From MPNP01 sp965215545 (GTDB lineage: Bacteria > Pseudomonadota > Alphaproteobacteria > Rhodobacterales > Rhodobacteraceae), in assembly GCA_965215545.1 (NCBI GenBank), contig OZ244066.1:992001-1056000 (forward strand): 64,000 nt of DNA. The letters are read 5' to 3'. Both the position numbers and the translations under genes were made by a program. Positions 33,504-42,084 of this stretch are shown in pieces (the stretch's first letter is position 1; every line of letters starts with the position of its first letter). The notes under the pieces are model-generated. The model searched no databases and had not been told where the DNA came from. It worked only from the letters and a program-made list of their open reading frames with translations.

Positions 33504-36500
33504 TCAGGCGGAGTCCTGCTCGGGTTCGTCGACAAGGGGATGGGGAAGGCGTTCGATCATCTCGATCGGACAGACCTGGATGAATGCCCCGATTGCCTGG
33601 TCCCAGTTTTCCAGCAGGCTCCCGGCAAGGGTGCTGCCGGTCATGGCGGCATGGTCAGCAACCAGGGCATGGAGTTGGTCCTGCCAGTGGGCCACCGCAA
33701 CCCGACCGGCGATGATGGTGTCGTGATTCATCAAACGGGCAGCCTGATCATCAGGATCATGGATGTAGGCCATGCCGCCGGTCATCCCCGCGCCGAAGTT
33801 GGCTCCGATGGGACCGAGAATGACGGCCATGCCGCCGGTCATGTATTCGCACCCGTTGGATCCGCATCCTTCGACGACGACATGGGCACCCGAATTGCGG
33901 ACACAGAACCGCTCGCCGGCGCGCCCTGCGGCAAAGAGACGTCCCGATGTGGCACCATAGAGGACAGTGTTGCCGATGATGGTGTTCGCGGCGGCCACCC
34001 GGCGTGTCCCGGCCGGTGGGCGGATGACGATTGTACCCCCCGAGAGTCCCTTGCCGACATAGTCATTGGCATCACCGGACACTTCGAGTTTGAGACCCTT
34101 GACGGCGAAGGCCCCGAGTGATTGGCCGGCCGAGCCACTCAACCGGACAGTGAGATGGTCATGGCGGAGCGTGTTGTGCATGCCAAACCGCTTGACGATG
34201 AGGGATGATGTGCGGGCCCCGATCGTCCGGTAGGTATTGCGGATGTTGTAGGACAGCTGCATCTTCTCGCCGTCATTGAAGAACGGCTGGGCATCCCTGA
34301 AGATCTCGGTATCGAGGGTTTCGGGGACCTCCTGGCGGGGCTTGTCCTGCCGATTGGTCACCCGCAGGTTTTCATCGACACTCACAAGCAGTGGATTCAG
34401 GTCCAGATCCTCAAGATAGTCAGCACCGCGGGACACCTGGGTCAGGAGATCCGTGCGCCCGATGATGTCATCGAGGGATTCGGCACCGATACCTGCCAGG
34501 ATTTCGCGGACTTCCTGGGCATAGAAGGTGATCAGATTGACCACAGCGTTGGCCGTGCCGGTGAATCGTGCCCGCAGGGCCTCGTCCTGGGTACAGACCC
34601 CGACCGGACAGGTATTCGATTGGCACTGCCTGACCATCAGGCATCCCATGGAGATCAGGGACGCGGTGCCGATGCCGAACTCTTCGGCACCAAGCAGGGC
34701 GGCGACCACGATATCGCGCCCGGTGCGCAGGCCGCCGTCGGTGCGCAAGGTGACCCGGTTGCGCAGATTGTTCAAGGAGAGAACCTGGTGGGTCTCGGCC
34801 AGGCCAATCTCCCAGGGCATGCCGGCAAACTTGATTGATGTGGCCGGTGAGGCCCCCGTGCCACCATTGTGTCCCGAGATGAGAATGACATCGGCCTTGG
34901 CCTTGGCCACGCCGGCGGCGATGGTCCCGATACCACCGGAGGACACGAGCTTCACACAGACCTTGGCGACGGGATTGATCTGCTTGAGGTCATAGATGAG
35001 CTGAGCAAGATCCTCGATCGAATAGATGTCATGATGGGGCGGTGGGGAGATCAGCGTGACCCCCGGGGTCGAGTGACGCAGACGGGCAATCAGCTCCGTC
35101 ACTTTCATGCCCGGCAACTGTCCCCCTTCGCCCGGCTTGGCCCCTTGGGCAATCTTGATCTCGAGTTCCTCGCAATGACCGAGATATTCGGCGGTCACAC
35201 CGAAGCGGCCGCTGGCGACCTGCTTGATGCGGGCCGAGGGGTTGTCGCCGTTGGCATCCGGGGTGAAATGTGCCGGATCTTCACCACCTTCGCCGGAGTC
35301 CGACTTGGCACCGATCCGGTTCATGGCAATGTTCAGGGTCCGGTGTGCCTCCGGACTCAAGGCACCGAGCGACATCCCCGGCGTGACAAACCGCTTGCGA
35401 ATGGCAGTGATCGATTCAACGCCATCAACGGGAATGGGATCCCGGGATTGGTCGATGGACAGGAGGTCACGCAGGTTCAGCGGCGGGCTGTCGGTCATGG
35501 CCCGGGTGTAGGCCTTCCACTCGTCATAGTTGCCATTGCGGCAGGCCGATTGCAGCATGTGCATGGTCCGGGCCTGCCATGCATGCCGTTCCCCCTTGCT
35601 GCGGGATTTGTAGAACCCGCCAACAGGCAGGAGATCAACCGGCTGGCACCAGCTCTGCTCATGCAGCTGGACCAGTTTGGTCTGCAGACCGTTGATACCG
35701 ATGCCGGAGATCCGGCTTTCCATGCCCAGGAAGTACTTGGCCACCATGGCTCGTGAGAGGCCAATGGCCTCGAAGTTCAGTCCACCGCGGTACGAGGAGA
35801 TGACCGAAATCCCCATCTTGGACATGATCTTGAGCAATCCCTGATTGATGGCTTCCTTGTAGTTGGTCAGGGCCGTCTCGAGGGTGGTGTCAAGCAAGCC
35901 CATGTCAATCCGTTGCGCCAGGGTGTCCTGGGCAAGATAGGCATTGACCGTTGTCGCCCCACAACCGATCAGGACGGCGAAATAATGGGGATCGAGGCAC
36001 TCTGCCGAACGGACATTGATCGTCGTGTAGGATCGCAATCCCTTGCGCGTCAACCAGGTATGGACCGCACCGGTGGCGAGGATCATCGGCATGGGGACCC
36101 GCGTCTCGGATTGGGCCCTGTCACTCAGAATCAGATGGACATAGCCGGTCCGCACGCCATCTTCGGCCTCCTCCAGAATGCGGTCAATCGTTCTTTGCAA
36201 AGCCTCGCTGTCGCCGTTGCGGTCAAAGGTGCAATCGATCTCCAGGACCCCCTTGCCGAAGTGCTCCATGGTGGCATCGAACACGGCATTGCACAGGACG
36301 GGCGATTCCATGATCGCCGAGGCGATTTCACTGCTGTCCTGATCCAGGACATTGTTGAGATTACCGTAGCGGGTCTTGAGACTCATGACCCGGCTCTCCC
36401 GCAGCGAATCGATGGGAGGATTGGTCACCTGGCTGAATTTCTGGCGGATGAAGTGACTCAGCGGGCGATAGAACTCCGACAGGAGGGCCGGGGGCGTATC

Positions 36501-38054
36501 ATCACCCATGGATGCCACCGATTCCTTGCCGGTCATGGCCATGGGCAACAGAATGGCCTCGATATCCTCGAGAGTCATGGCCGCCATGCGTTGCCGGATG
36601 CGCAACTCCTGGCCTTCATGGAGGGGGTATTCCGGCTGTGAGCCCAGTTCAACATCCACATTGGTGATCGCGTTGACAAGCTCGGTGTAGGGCTGTGCGG
36701 CAGCCAGAAACGCCTTGAGGTCCCGATCATGGTAGAGGGTGGTTTCGTGCAGATCAACTGCGATCATCTGGCCCGGTCCGAGGGCACCCTTCTCGAGAAT
36801 CGAGGACTCACCGATCGGCACCATGCCGCTTTCGGAACCGGCGACCAGCAATCCGCTGTCGGTGACGCAGTAGCGCAGCGGGCGCAGACCGTTCCGGTCC
36901 AGACCGGCAACAACCCAGCGCCCATCGGTCATGGCCAGCGCCGCCGGTCCATCCCAGGGCTCCATGATGGCGTTGCAGTAATTGTACATGTCCTTCTGGA
37001 GATCAGGCATCTCGGTTGCCTGATTGGACCAGGCCTCAGGAATGAGAATGGACTTGCACATCGGGGCATTGCGCCCGGCCTGGACCATGAGTTCCATGAC
37101 GGAATCGAGGGCCGAGGAATCCGATGCACCCTGGGGAACAACCGGTTTGATGTCTTCGGCAAAGTCACCAAAACTTTGTGAAGCCATCTTGATCTCATGG
37201 CTTTTGAGCCAGTTGAGATTGCCCTTGAGCGTGTTGATCTCACCATTGTGGGCCAGCATTCGGAAGGGCTGGGCAAGCCACCACTGCGGGAATGTATTGG
37301 TGGAATAGCGCTGATGATAAATGGCGAAGCTGGAGATGAATCGTGGATCCTTCAGGTCCGGATAGAATTCCGCCACCTGTTCAGCCAGCATCATGCCCTT
37401 GTAGACCAGCAGTCGGCAGGACAGGGAACAGATGTAGAAATCGCTGATCTGGGCGGCGATGACCGCTTTCTCGATCTTGCGCCGGATGATGTAGAGACTG
37501 CGCTCGAATTCATCCTCGGCCAGTCCCTGCTCATCGGCAATGAGAATCTGTTCGATTTCGGGGCGGGTGGCACTGGCCTTGTCCCCGAGGACCGCATTGT
37601 CGACCGGCACGTGGCGCCAACCGTAGATCCGATGGCCCATGTTGAGGATCTCGGTCTCGACGATCGTGCGGCAGGTCTCCTGGGCATCAAAGTTGGTCCG
37701 CGGCAGGAAGGCCACCCCGACGGCAATGCGCTTGTCCTCAGCCGGGGTGTTGCCTGTCCGGCGGATTTGCTCGAGGAAAAAGTCCTGCGGGATCTGGGTC
37801 ATGATCCCGGCCCCGTCCCCGGTCTTGCCATCGGCATCAACGGCACCGCGATGCCAGACAGCCTTCAGGGCTGTAATGCCGAAGTCGACAACCTGTCGGG
37901 AGGGCTCGGCATCAATCGAGACGACGAGTCCGACACCACAGGAGTCATGCTCATCCGCATGGCGATAGAGGCCCCTTGCAGCCAGATCATGCCGCCACTC
38001 CTCCATGCGGACTGCCCACTCGTGCATGGATGCCGTGGGTCCCTGCGTCATCAT
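33504..38054 (-). CDS. gltB: Glutamate synthase (NADPH) large subunit
   Basis: A 1516-residue GOGAT large subunit, which takes the amide of glutamine to make glutamate from 2-oxoglutarate. The N-terminal glutaminase follows a short propeptide with the nucleophile in EHDSCGVGLVVS (about residue 38). The FMN/[3Fe-4S] synthase domain includes LISPPPHHDIYSIEDLAQLI, HNGGTGASPATSIKFAG and MVRQCQSNTCPVGVCTQDE (cluster cysteines). The C-terminal beta-helix has GFTAGSG-like glycine-rich turns (GGMAVILGPIGANFGAGMTGGMAYI). Start ATG 38054 follows AAAGGG. gltD lies eight bases upstream on the same strand. Full length. Confidence 0.97.
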   Translation of the reverse strand: MMTQGPTASMHEWAVRMEEWRHDLAARGLYRHADEHDSCGVGLVVSIDAEPSRQVVDFGITALKAVWHRGAVDADGKTGDGAGIMTQIPQDFFLEQIRRTGNTPAEDKRIAVGVAFLPRTNFDAQETCRTIVETEILNMGHRIYGWRHVPVDNAVLGDKASATRPEIEQILIADEQGLAEDEFERSLYIIRRKIEKAVIAAQISDFYICSLSCRLLVYKGMMLAEQVAEFYPDLKDPRFISSFAIYHQRYSTNTFPQWWLAQPFRMLAHNGEINTLKGNLNWLKSHEIKMASQSFGDFAEDIKPVVPQGASDSSALDSVMELMVQAGRNAPMCKSILIPEAWSNQATEMPDLQKDMYNYCNAIMEPWDGPAALAMTDGRWVVAGLDRNGLRPLRYCVTDSGLLVAGSESGMVPIGESSILEKGALGPGQMIAVDLHETTLYHDRDLKAFLAAAQPYTELVNAITNVDVELGSQPEYPLHEGQELRIRQRMAAMTLEDIEAILLPMAMTGKESVASMGDDTPPALLSEFYRPLSHFIRQKFSQVTNPPIDSLRESRVMSLKTRYGNLNNVLDQDSSEIASAIMESPVLCNAVFDATMEHFGKGVLEIDCTFDRNGDSEALQRTIDRILEEAEDGVRTGYVHLILSDRAQSETRVPMPMILATGAVHTWLTRKGLRSYTTINVRSAECLDPHYFAVLIGCGATTVNAYLAQDTLAQRIDMGLLDTTLETALTNYKEAINQGLLKIMSKMGISVISSYRGGLNFEAIGLSRAMVAKYFLGMESRISGIGINGLQTKLVQLHEQSWCQPVDLLPVGGFYKSRSKGERHAWQARTMHMLQSACRNGNYDEWKAYTRAMTDSPPLNLRDLLSIDQSRDPIPVDGVESITAIRKRFVTPGMSLGALSPEAHRTLNIAMNRIGAKSDSGEGGEDPAHFTPDANGDNPSARIKQVASGRFGVTAEYLGHCEELEIKIAQGAKPGEGGQLPGMKVTELIARLRHSTPGVTLISPPPHHDIYSIEDLAQLIYDLKQINPVAKVCVKLVSSGGIGTIAAGVAKAKADVILISGHNGGTGASPATSIKFAGMPWEIGLAETHQVLSLNNLRNRVTLRTDGGLRTGRDIVVAALLGAEEFGIGTASLISMGCLMVRQCQSNTCPVGVCTQDEALRARFTGTANAVVNLITFYAQEVREILAGIGAESLDDIIGRTDLLTQVSRGADYLEDLDLNPLLVSVDENLRVTNRQDKPRQEVPETLDTEIFRDAQPFFNDGEKMQLSYNIRNTYRTIGARTSSLIVKRFGMHNTLRHDHLTVRLSGSAGQSLGAFAVKGLKLEVSGDANDYVGKGLSGGTIVIRPPAGTRRVAAANTIIGNTVLYGATSGRLFAAGRAGERFCVRNSGAHVVVEGCGSNGCEYMTGGMAVILGPIGANFGAGMTGGMAYIHDPDDQAARLMNHDTIIAGRVAVAHWQDQLHALVADHAAMTGSTLAGSLLENWDQAIGAFIQVCPIEMIERLPHPLVDEPEQDSA

Positions 38055-38062
38055 GGACCCTT

Positions 38063-39511
38063 TCAGGCCGCCCTGACTGCAGCGGCAAGGTGCTGCTGCA
38101 GAATCGCTTCGGCGGCTTCCCGGCCATCCCGGATGGCCCAGACCACCAGACTGGCGCCACGGACGATGTCACCGGCAGCGTAGACGCCGGGCAGATTGGT
38201 GGCATGGGAGAGAAAGTTGGCCTTGACTGTCCCCCAACCGGTGAATGCGAGATCGCTGACATCCCATTGGCTGGCCAGATCTTCCGGCTCGAAGCCAAGG
38301 GCCATGATCACCATATCCGCATCGACGACTGAGTCAGCATCGGGTATCGGTTCGATGGCACGCCGTCCTGATGGATCATGGCCGGACAGGCGCATCCTTG
38401 CCACGCGGACACCAGCCACGGAACTGTCCCCGGTCACGGAGCGCGGTGCTGCCAGCCATGTGAACCGGACACCTTCCTCCTCGGCGTTGCGGACTTCCCG
38501 GCGTGAACCGGGCATGTTCGCACGATCGCGACGGTACAGGCATGTCACACGCCTTGCCCCCTGCCGGACAGCCGTCCGGACACAGTCCATGGCAGTATCG
38601 CCACCGCCGACAACCACAACCCGCTTGCCCCGGGCATCCAGGCTTCCATCGTCGAAGGCGGGAACGGCATCACCGAATCCCTTCCGGTTGGAGGCAAGGA
38701 GGTAGTCGATGGCCTGGACGACGCCCCCGGTCCCGATGCCCGGGCACATCAGTTCCCTGGACCTGTAGACACCTGTGGCAATCAGGACCGCATCATGGCG
38801 CTTGCGGATCTCGGCAAATGGCAGATCCGGACCCACGTCACAGTTGAGGACAAACTCAACCCCACCCTCCTCGAGCTGCTGCACACGCTGCATGACGATC
38901 GGCTTTTCGAGTTTGAAGCCGGGAATGCCATAGGTGAGCAGACCTCCAGCTCGGTCATGGCGATCATAGACAACAGTCTGGATTCCGTTGCGTCTCAGCA
39001 GATCAGCAGCTGCCAGCCCGGCCGGCCCCGCTCCGACAATGCCGACCGAGAACGAAAATTCCTGCCGAGGCTGGATCGGTGCGACCCAGTTTTCCTGCCA
39101 GGCCAGATCCGTGAGGTATTTCTCCACTGCTCCGATGGTCACGGTCCCATGGCCCGATTGCTCGACCACGCAATTGCCCTCGCAGAGACGATCCTGTGGA
39201 CAGATCCGTCCGCAGATCTCGGGGAACGTGTTGGTCTGCTGGCTGAGCTCATAGGCTTCCCGATAGCGCCCTTCGGCCGTCAGGCGCAGCCAATCGGGGA
39301 TGTTGTTGTGCAGTGGACAATGGGTCTGGCAATATGGTACGCCACATTGTGAGCATCGACTGGCCTGCAGGGAGGCCCCGTCTGGAGGATACGCGCCATA
39401 GATCTCCTCGAAATCCTTCCTTCGTTGCTGTGCTGACCGTTTGTCGGGCATGGACGAATCCACGAGATGGAATGTAAGCATGCGATTGCCGGTCATGGGA
39501 GGTCTCTGCAT
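38063..39511 (-). CDS. gltD: Glutamate synthase (NADPH) small subunit
   Basis: A 482-residue FAD/NADPH subunit of glutamate synthase. The N-terminus holds the cluster-binding cysteines CSQCGVPYCQTHCPLHNNIPD and CGRICPQDRLCEGNCV. FAD-binding is at VGIVGAGPAGLAAADLL, NADPH-binding at VVVVGGGDTAMDCVRTAVRQ, and the closing FAD loop at PGVYAAGDIVRGASLVVWAI. The start is uncertain: ATG 39511, 39481 or 39451 are all possible since conserved sequence begins near residue 25. First gene of gltDB. Confidence 0.95.
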   Translation of the reverse strand: MQRPPMTGNRMLTFHLVDSSMPDKRSAQQRRKDFEEIYGAYPPDGASLQASRCSQCGVPYCQTHCPLHNNIPDWLRLTAEGRYREAYELSQQTNTFPEICGRICPQDRLCEGNCVVEQSGHGTVTIGAVEKYLTDLAWQENWVAPIQPRQEFSFSVGIVGAGPAGLAAADLLRRNGIQTVVYDRHDRAGGLLTYGIPGFKLEKPIVMQRVQQLEEGGVEFVLNCDVGPDLPFAEIRKRHDAVLIATGVYRSRELMCPGIGTGGVVQAIDYLLASNRKGFGDAVPAFDDGSLDARGKRVVVVGGGDTAMDCVRTAVRQGARRVTCLYRRDRANMPGSRREVRNAEEEGVRFTWLAAPRSVTGDSSVAGVRVARMRLSGHDPSGRRAIEPIPDADSVVDADMVIMALGFEPEDLASQWDVSDLAFTGWGTVKANFLSHATNLPGVYAAGDIVRGASLVVWAIRDGREAAEAILQQHLAAAVRAA

Positions 39512-39684
39512 TGCAAGGGACCACCGCCCTTACAGGACATCCGTCCCCATGGAAAGACAATGATTATGACACATATTTTATTTTCCTCTTCCCCGAGACG
39601 GATTTTCAGGCCATTCCAAGGCCATTGATCCATCATCATCCCCAGATTACATCACATCTCATGATATAAATTGACAGGCAGCCC

Positions 39685-40485
39685 ATGATTCCCATCCTGC
39701 CACTCCTGATCATCGCGCTTGTGCAGGGCGGGACCGAGTTTCTGCCGATCTCCTCCTCAGGACATCTGGTGCTGGTTGCAAGACTCCATTCCGGCGATGA
39801 TCCGGGCCACCTGATTGATGCTGCAGCCCATCTCGGCACGCTCCTTGCAGTGGTGATCGCCCTCCGACATGAGGTATTCGATCTGGCTACCGGAACCCGT
39901 GCCATCCTTGCCGGCAGACCCGACAGCCCCCCATCCCGTCTGGTCATCAGTCTTGCCGTGGCCACGCTCCCCCTCCTCCTCCTTGGGGCGATTCTCCACT
40001 GGACGGGCCTGGCGGCGATGATGCGCAATCTCACCGTCATCGGTGCCACAACGCTCATCTTCGGTCTGGCCCTCTATCTCGCTGATCGGCTGGGGCGTGC
40101 GAACCGACCCTTGGGGGATTTCAACTGGCGGAGCGCCCTTGTGGTCGGCATCTTCCAGGCCATTGCCCTGGTGCCCGGCACATCACGATCGGGGATCACC
40201 ATCACGGCGTGCCGCATGTTGGGATTCGGCCGTCAGGAGGCCATCCGCCTGTCCTTCCTGCTTTCCATCCCCGCCATCCTGTTCGCCGGACTGTTTGCGC
40301 TCTCGAGTCTGACCATCCAGCTTGACATTCCCTCACTCGCCGCTGCCGGTCTGGTTGCCGCCGGCTCGTTTGTCGTGGGGTTCGCTGTCATCCACATGAT
40401 GCTCCGCCTCCATCGGACAATGAGTTTCACCCCCTACGTCATCTACCGGTTGATTCTGGGAGCCGTGCTTCTGGCGATCGCCTGA
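39685..40485 (+). CDS. uppP: Undecaprenyl-diphosphatase
   Basis: A 266-residue integral membrane phosphatase (BacA/UppP) that recycles undecaprenyl pyrophosphate for peptidoglycan and LPS synthesis. Both active-site motifs are visible: QGGTEFLPISSSGHLVL near residue 14 (QGLTEF in most relatives, here QGGTEF) and VPGTSRSGITIT near residue 160. About eight membrane segments. ATG 39685 is divergent from gltD across a 170-base AT-rich promoter region. Confidence 0.94.
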   Translation: MIPILPLLIIALVQGGTEFLPISSSGHLVLVARLHSGDDPGHLIDAAAHLGTLLAVVIALRHEVFDLATGTRAILAGRPDSPPSRLVISLAVATLPLLLLGAILHWTGLAAMMRNLTVIGATTLIFGLALYLADRLGRANRPLGDFNWRSALVVGIFQAIALVPGTSRSGITITACRMLGFGRQEAIRLSFLLSIPAILFAGLFALSSLTIQLDIPSLAAAGLVAAGSFVVGFAVIHMMLRLHRTMSFTPYVIYRLILGAVLLAIA

Positions 40486-40507
40486 ACATCAGGCGCACAT
40501 GCCCGCA

Positions 40508-41503
40508 TCACTCACGGGCCGGTGGATACGGGCGGCCCGCTGACTCCTGGATGGCCGTGTACTGGCCGGCCGGGCGAAAACGGGACAGGTATCCATCGAC
40601 AATTCCGTCCATGGCCTTGGGTTCAATTCCCAACGCGGCAAACCCAGGGGCCCCGGGATCAACGATTGTATCGGATTGCAGCATTGTCACCTGATCACGG
40701 GTCAGAATTGCATTGACGAAGAGATGGCCACTGACACGTTGCAGGATATCGAGTTTGGTCGCCATGAGTCTCGCCATCCAGAAGGGGAGATTCAGGATCA
40801 ACCGGCGGCGGCGGATCGCGTGCAGCATCATGGCAATGATGGATTCGAATGTCATCACATCCGGACCCCCGAGTTCATAGATTCCGTCATGCCCGGCCCC
40901 GGACACCGCCACAACGGCCCCCCGGGCGACATCATCGACATAGACGGGTTGGAACCGTGCATGTGCCCCCACAAGCGGGACGATCGGAGCCATTCGCGCC
41001 ATGGCGGCAAACTTGTTGAGAAACTGATCCTCATTGCCAAAGACAACCGAGGGGCGCAGGATCGTGGCTGATGGGAAAGCGTCCAGAACCGCCTGTTCAC
41101 CGGCTGCCTTGGAGCGGGCATAGGCACTGCGACTGTCGGGGTCGGCACCAATGGCCGAGATCTGGACCAGTCGTTCGACGCCCAGCGCGCGGGCATGGCC
41201 AGCGATGATTCCTGCCCCCCTGGCATGAATTGCGGGGAATTTCTGCCGGCCCGATTCCACCAGGATCCCGACGCAGTTGATGACTGCCGATGCAGCACCG
41301 ATGGCCTCCTTCACGGACCCTTCATGGCGGACATTGGCCAGCACAGGTTCAACCTGACCCGGCGTCCCATAGGTCCGGACAAACCCGGCCTCGTGCGGTC
41401 GCCTGACGGCCACCTTGACCCGCCATCCATCCCGGGCCAGCCGCCAGGTGATGTACCGGCCAACGAACCCTGAACCCCCAAAGACTGTCGCGATCCGTGC
41501 CAC
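40508..41503 (-). CDS. NDUFA9-like NAD(P)-binding protein (complex I-associated SDR)
   Basis: A 331-residue atypical short-chain dehydrogenase resembling NDUFA9/39 kDa proteins common in Alphaproteobacteria. Rossmann motif TVFGGSGFVGRYITWRLA is at the N-terminus; INCVGILVESGRQKF, LVQISAIGADPDSRSAYARSKAAGE and ILRPSVVFGNEDQFLNKFAA follow. GTG 41503 has GAGGG upstream and puts the Rossmann strand at the N-terminus as in relatives. ATGs at 41590 and 41542 would add a non-conserved leader. Role presumed in respiratory complex I or quinone-related metabolism; not directly shown. Confidence 0.82.
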   Translation of the reverse strand: MARIATVFGGSGFVGRYITWRLARDGWRVKVAVRRPHEAGFVRTYGTPGQVEPVLANVRHEGSVKEAIGAASAVINCVGILVESGRQKFPAIHARGAGIIAGHARALGVERLVQISAIGADPDSRSAYARSKAAGEQAVLDAFPSATILRPSVVFGNEDQFLNKFAAMARMAPIVPLVGAHARFQPVYVDDVARGAVVAVSGAGHDGIYELGGPDVMTFESIIAMMLHAIRRRRLILNLPFWMARLMATKLDILQRVSGHLFVNAILTRDQVTMLQSDTIVDPGAPGFAALGIEPKAMDGIVDGYLSRFRPAGQYTAIQESAGRPYPPARE

Positions 41504-41635
41504 GTACCGACCCTCGATTGTTTGGCTCGACACTACCCCCATCCCCCGGATCAGACAACCCGCGGCACGGTCCCGCTCCACCTCCGGCATCCTGCCCCCA
41601 TTCCAGCCGCTCGTGAATCAGTTTGAAATTATTCC

Positions 41636-41666
41636 TTGAATCCGTCCACCCCCCCCCCCGTACAAT
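41636..41666 (+). promoter_or_regulatory. Promoter with C11 tract in the -35/-10 spacer
   Basis: TTGAAT (41636-41641) and TACAAT (41661-41666) are separated by 19 bases, of which 11 are an unbroken C run (41649-41659). Loss of two Cs would give the optimal 17-base spacing. Tract-length change in a promoter spacer is a known on/off mechanism for surface proteins. The leader of the secreted-protein gene (ATG 41738) follows. The upstream block GTTTGAAATT (41621) is shared with the gene at 28123. Confidence 0.6.
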
Positions 41667-42068
41667 GCCGTCCTGAGCATATCCCGCCCGGTGGCTCCGG
41701 GCCACCGGGCGAGGCCAGTCAGAGAAGGAGGTCGACCATGACACGATTGACGATGACACTGATTGCCGCGCTGGTGGCGATAATGACGGGACCTGCCGGA
41801 GCGCAGGTGGACTGGACCATTCTGGGAGAGACCGGAGCTGAGGCTTGCGCAAGCCTCACTGAAACAAGAAGCAGCAGACTGTCTGTACCGAATGGTCCGA
41901 CCAAGAGCAGTATGGAAATTTCCTGGTCGCAAAGCACACTTGCAAATCTGCAAGCCGAACTGGGGAGTTTTGGAACAAGTGTACCGGTATTCCTGGCAGT
42001 GTTTGAACCCGCATCGGCATCATCGCGACCATCTCGGCAACAGTCGCTCGGAACTGTGGATACGACAA

Positions 42069-42079
42069 CCCCCCCCCCC
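42069..42079 (+). repeat. C11 homopolymer inside the secreted-protein gene
   Basis: Eleven Cs in the coding region just before the IS4-type insertion; at present length the frame stays open across the element boundary. Any one- or two-base change would shift it. Confidence 0.65.
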
Positions 42080-42084
42080 GCACC

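Noticed and set aside
33495..39352. Several long open frames antisense to gltB and gltD (for example 34869-35756 and 37197-38183 on the plus strand).
   Set aside because: They are shadows of the high-GC gltBD coding sequence: no Shine-Dalgarno sites, no recognisable domains, and the opposite strand is certain.
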